NCBI GenBank assembly: GCA_016206875.1
Contig: JACQQR010000141.1
Coordinates: 1 to 8,631 of the forward strand
DNA: 8,631 nucleotides
Reading direction: 5' to 3'
Source of the DNA: Candidatus Omnitrophota bacterium
GTDB taxonomy: Bacteria > Omnitrophota > Omnitrophia > Omnitrophales > JACROU01
Below are positions 7,501 to 8,631 of the stretch, one piece after another. The position numbers and the translations under genes were made by a program. A model generated the notes under the pieces. It ran no database searches. It had not been told where the DNA came from and saw only the letters and a list, made by a program, of their open reading frames with translations. Position 1 is the first letter of the stretch, and each line of letters opens with the position of its first letter.

Positions 7501-7555
7501 TGACGGCCTCTTCACCCAGCACTTAGAAATCCAAGCCCTTGTCAAAAGCGCATAA
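4526..7555 (+). CDS. Large exported protein: ChaN/TraB/EreA-like N-terminal domain, internal lipobox-like segment, ASSLG-punctuated C-terminal modules
   Basis: 1009 residues from the ATG at 4526; an in-frame TTG at 4499 would add nine, but it falls at the predicted transcription start. Residues 1-30 form a Sec signal peptide (basic start, hydrophobic ISALFISCAVIATQIF, then SQALA before LSPPS). Residues about 37-435 resemble the ChaN/TraB/EreA superfamily: H47 in ISDLHAD, E75 in ALEGG, a RDRAMARNMERL helix at 382-393, and H410 in VAGGFH. ChaN binds haem and EreA hydrolyses macrolides, so no substrate is claimed. Two repeat-like stretches interrupt this domain in frame (residues 235-250 and about 345-370). 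Residues 531-551 are basic (RRPRKLLKR) and then hydrophobic, ending FLAVGC, like a lipoprotein signal in mid-protein. The rest is unrecognised, with ASSLG or AASLG at 630, 757, 922 and 934 (each position the first Ala). It is probably periplasmic or membrane-anchored. Domain assignment moderate; function unknown. Confidence 0.7.
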   Translation: MRLQFQKISALFISCAVIATQIFPSQALALSPPSAPRGEIIFISDLHADEASQLAVEKILQEITERETIDFIALEGGWGRLTPEALDFVRDPAQNRRVLLHILRHGELTGAELFAAQSKSPIPCEGAEEKALFAKYFFILEKILSRQSEVNAFLQKLRAGLLDEAHKTVNKNLREFLLGEIVWEESRVDLIGHVRQLEKFYLQTHPSKLSDIRNQFQYPNILRMLALSKVRDNVDNDFPLPLFKGEGTHFSTRSFLESLWDQAQSSGRPLQLSRPLKNHLRFRILQEELEARNLLEEIKRLRHEIALRLAVRPKEKKFLRTWRKAQLLAKLLRLELSQGEWEGIRKSKVENQMEEIVLASKFRFSNFVFRLCLDFYRGAQLRDRAMARNMERLFQSRNAKKAILVAGGFHKEPLERLLRARGFSVRTVEPNFYLSSQEGLTRLAGKMHSIHYQNAILNRSILSSSLATMPDELKMKPAGEFLLPVNFAMLLALAKEKMDSLKIKKQAIASPASSSASRTVSSRRPRKLLKRSLWIRQFAVFAIAGFLAVGCTAREQKVASEKTNIGSVSSGIAAISSHVSPGKHVSKSTTHKPSNQGINWEREFRRLHHIVPRPGGKSLGAIASGSPPRASSLGSAPLDLKSPWTQMGNAFKDSQLHMQLLIVTEWEPVSFDFKGEIRNDMLRVRLIKGRLASNHPNVDITILSASPLGTRKKGYVIDVRAPITMSPREVFEKISQHPDFPREDEKWQSALNQATKASSLGSLRGLEIFDVWAGLETPGGYVRARGTVDPAMMFPWHRRGKQAASFSRAEMEKWLGPREIPLALIRVSTHQMAPGGEPSLHRQDSFYGILLEDPQRALVLWLKMVPAPDGSGNFILQRGQMRGYGRRLGGEPLGKKIGQVEQHFNRKKFKLKPFVPATFTFASSLGKNGSSISAASLGAVLFAARVCDNLLSPEILQPADKARELLALLEETRSIPSVPQSPASFDPLTGHLDGLFTQHLEIQALVKSA
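5239..5265 (+). repeat. Imperfect palindromic insert within coding sequence
   Basis: CCCTCCCCCTTT, then TC, then AAAGGAGAGGG: imperfect inverted arms of about 11-12 nt. It is read in frame as FPLPLFKGEG. Such C-rich/G-rich palindromes with this translation resemble dispersed intergenic repeats seen in many bacterial genomes. No other copy lies in this window, so its repeat status is inferred. Confidence 0.5.
5558..5634 (+). repeat. Inverted arrays of a 7-nt CGAAANT unit inside the coding sequence
   Basis: The left arm has three tandem heptads (CGAAAGT at 5558 and 5565, CGAAAAT at 5572). The right arm has four on the opposite strand (units at 5607-5613, 5614-5620, 5621-5627 and 5628-5634, reading CGAAATT, CGAAAAT, CGAAATT and CGAAAAA). 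A 28-nt centre separates the arms. Three heptads equal seven codons, so the frame is kept; the peptide is RKSKVEN through FRFSNFVFRL. Confidence 0.75.
6125..6178 (+). other. Internal lipoprotein-type segment in the long protein
   Basis: Encodes WIRQFAVFAIAGFLAVGC, preceded by the basic RRPRKLLKR. An Arg/Lys-rich start, a hydrophobic core and A-V-G-C would be a normal lipoprotein signal at an N-terminus. Here it is about 550 residues in, so it acts as a transmembrane anchor, or marks the start of a once separate gene. The ATG at 6017 (MDSLKIKK) is in frame but has no ribosome site. Confidence 0.6.
6413..7339 (+). repeat. Recurring ASSLG/AASLG peptide motif
   Basis: ASSLG is encoded at 6413-6427, 6794-6808 and 7289-7303, and AASLG at 7325-7339. 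A related KSLGA lies at about 6377-6391. The codons differ between copies (for example GCC-TCC-AGC-TTG-GGC against GCG-TCG-AGT-TTG-GGA), so the likeness is at peptide level. The copies fall near apparent module boundaries. Confidence 0.6.
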
Positions 7556-7565
7556 CTTCAAACGA

Positions 7566-7946
7566 TTACAGCGAATAGGGAATGAGAACAAACGGGTGGG
7601 TTTTTTCCTGAAATTCTTTTGTGTTGCGTGTGGCCAATTTTAAGTTTCGGTTGAGGGCGCAGGCGGCTTGCAAAGCATCCGGTAATTTCCAACGGTATTG
7701 CTGGCGTAATTCAGCCGCCCGGTTTCCGTCAGTTGCGTCAATATCCACGCATTCAAATTGGTCCAAAAATGAAGTAAACCGTTCTTTATTGATTTTAATT
7801 CCTGCCAAAACTTCTGCTCGTGTAACGGGAGAAATCACAGCCTCTTCTTTATTGAGGGATAAAATCCATTTCGTTGCCTCAGGGACAAAGTTTAAATAGT
7901 CAATCAAAATAACAGAATCAAGCAAATAGGATGAAGCAATGGACAT
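7566..7946 (-). CDS. vapC: PIN-domain toxin, VapC type
   Basis: A 126-residue single PIN domain, normal length for VapC toxins, which are Mg/Mn-dependent RNases that cut tRNA or rRNA. The acidic cluster is D10 (LLDSVILIDYL), E45 (RAEVLAG) and D90 (LPDALQAACAL). The fourth site is TRNTKEF (N108; E111 in place of the more usual D), a common variant. The core is complete, so it is probably active. Its ATG directly abuts the antitoxin TAA with no gap, the usual coupling in such pairs. It is convergent with the long exported gene, with 10 nt between stop codons and no terminator seen there. The target RNA cannot be told from sequence. Confidence 0.9.
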   Translation of the reverse strand: MSIASSYLLDSVILIDYLNFVPEATKWILSLNKEEAVISPVTRAEVLAGIKINKERFTSFLDQFECVDIDATDGNRAAELRQQYRWKLPDALQAACALNRNLKLATRNTKEFQEKTHPFVLIPYSL

Positions 7947-8183
7947 TTATCGTTCATCCCATTCTTCACGCAATTTGCGTACATACTCCAGCGCATCTTC
8001 TTTTCGAGGCCATATTCCTCTGGATTTTAATAAAATTTCTCTTCGGGTGGCGTCTTTTTTCTGCTTTATATACAACTCCACGGCGGCGCGAACCGCTTGA
8101 GCCAGAGAAATATGATGTAACTGGCTGTACCCCTCAAGCCAGTGTTTGTCTTTTTCGGGTAGAGAAATGAGTGTGCGAACCAT
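7947..8183 (-). CDS. vapB: Ribbon-helix-helix antitoxin, VapB type
   Basis: A 78-residue protein. The N-terminus (VRTLISL at 2-8) fits the DNA-contacting beta strand of a CopG/Arc-like ribbon-helix-helix fold, followed by helices at about 10-22 and 26-41 (SLAQAVRAAVELYIKQKK). The C-terminal part, RGIWPRKEDALEYVRKLREEW at 55-75, is the kind of tail that wraps into the PIN toxin and blocks its active site. It lies first in the pair, directly before vapC. A GGGAGG ribosome site lies 7 nt before the ATG (8191-8196), stronger than any site before the toxin, as expected when antitoxin must be in excess. Very likely represses its own promoter with VapC. Confidence 0.88.
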   Translation of the reverse strand: MVRTLISLPEKDKHWLEGYSQLHHISLAQAVRAAVELYIKQKKDATRREILLKSRGIWPRKEDALEYVRKLREEWDER

Positions 8184-8202
8184 GAGAAATCCTCCCGCCA
8201 GA

Positions 8203-8232
8203 AAGATATCACATAGCTGATATCAGTTGCAA
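8203..8232 (-). promoter_or_regulatory. vapBC promoter with overlapping inverted-repeat operator
   Basis: On the minus strand, TTGCAA (8232-8227), 18 nt, then TATCTT (8208-8203) with an extended -10 TGA before it. The inverted repeat GATATCA (8205-8211)-6 nt-TGATATC (8218-8224) spans the spacer and part of the -10, and CTGATATCAG (8217-8226) is itself a perfect palindrome. The location fits repression by a dimeric ribbon-helix-helix protein. Confidence 0.6.
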
Positions 8233-8242
8233 GAAAGTTTTT

Positions 8243-8554
8243 TTACGTTTGATTCCGGATTTGGAGGGCGAGTAGATAATCCGCGTATTCACTGATACGG
8301 TGCAAGTTTTGCTCGTCGAGACAAGAGATTTTTTCCACACATTGTTCGAAAGGGTGGGTGCCGCCGGAAAGCAAGATCATGGGCGGTACTTCAAGCGCCT
8401 TGGCAATGGAACAAAGCAGCCGCACGGAAAGATTCCGCGTGCTTCGCTCAATATGGCTGATAAAACTGGCCTCTTTTCCCACTGACTGGGCCAGCGCTTT
8501 TTGAGTCCAATTCTTCCGCCGGCGAAAGAATTTAATACGGGTTCCTACAGTCAT
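8243..8554 (-). CDS. XRE-family (HTH_3) transcriptional regulator
   Basis: A 103-residue DNA-binding protein. Residues 5-60 form the Cro/C1-type five-helix domain: GTRIKFFRRRKNWTQKALA, SVGKEASFISHIER (recognition helix), NLSVRLLCSIAKALEVP. A short C-terminal part (66-98) looks helical, perhaps for dimerisation. The ATG at 8554 has AGGAG 12 nt upstream (8567-8571), a little far. It lies 59 nt upstream of vapB on the same strand, but vapB has its own promoter, so this may be an independent gene or a further control layer on the toxin-antitoxin locus. No peptidase domain is attached, unlike ImmR/ImmA pairs. Ligand and targets unknown. Confidence 0.88.
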   Translation of the reverse strand: MTVGTRIKFFRRRKNWTQKALAQSVGKEASFISHIERSTRNLSVRLLCSIAKALEVPPMILLSGGTHPFEQCVEKISCLDEQNLHRISEYADYLLALQIRNQT

Positions 8555-8567
8555 ATTTATTCTTAAC

Positions 8568-8615
8568 TCCTAAAAAGGGACAATTCCTAACAGTCTCTAA
8601 TATTCTGTTTCCTAA
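8568..8615 (-). repeat. Three TTAGGA repeats upstream of the XRE gene
   Basis: On the minus strand TTAGGA occurs at 8615-8610, 8590-8585 and 8573-8568; the first two extend to TTAGGAA, and the last overlaps the ribosome site. The flanks AACAG and CTGTT between the first two are inverted. An inverted TCCTA/TAGGA pair lies at 8623-8627 and 8610-8614. This could be the regulator's own operator; no clear promoter boxes are seen. Confidence 0.35.
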
Positions 8616-8631
8616 GTTCGTATAGGATTTA

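Noticed and set aside
7153..7545. 130-codon minus-strand frame opposite the end of the long protein
   Set aside because: It is a shadow of a frame with an intact start, signal peptide and motifs; no promoter or ribosome site seen.

Overview
The window looks like part of a bacterial chromosome from a Gram-negative, poorly characterised lineage. The signs are a Sec signal peptide and a lipobox-like segment in one unusual 1009-residue protein, repeat-derived inserts inside coding sequence, and an accessory region with an orphan ATPase and a toxin-antitoxin pair. The style recalls Omnitrophota or other PVC-associated genomes. That is a low-confidence impression, because there is no rRNA or ribosomal protein to place it.

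Layout. (1) Positions 2-2758 (+) are G+C-rich and hold two tightly coupled housekeeping-type genes: the 3' part of a phosphoglycerate-mutase-like gene, cut by the left edge, and a clear cysE (serine O-acetyltransferase) 6 nt downstream with a strong AGGAGG ribosome site. The mutase-like protein has its domain pieces in an unusual order. Every catalytic position of cofactor-independent phosphoglycerate mutase can be found once, but the N-terminal half of the enzyme follows the C-terminal half, and the nucleophilic Ser is a Thr. (2) Positions 2759-4461 are visibly A+T-rich: two tandem near-palindromes that overlap promoter-like sequence, then a DUF4143-type AAA ATPase whose transcript may be leaderless, a small DUF2283 protein, and a clean intrinsic terminator. 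This looks like an acquired module. (3) Positions 4464-7555 hold one long exported protein. Its N-terminal ChaN/TraB/EreA-like domain is interrupted by two repeat-like inserts that stay in frame. A mid-protein lipobox-like segment follows, then unrecognised modules punctuated by the recurring pentapeptide ASSLG. (4) Positions 7566-8631, on the minus strand, hold an XRE regulator, a ribbon-helix-helix antitoxin and a PIN toxin (VapBC type), with a good operator-like inverted repeat in the vapB promoter.

Working together: the mutase-like gene and cysE are probably co-transcribed and lie on the path from 3-phosphoglycerate to serine and cysteine. The vapBC pair is a self-contained, probably autoregulated unit. 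The exported protein converges on it with 10 nt between stop codons. No tRNA, rRNA, CRISPR array, transposase or integrase was seen. No stretch over 300 nt lacks a gene.
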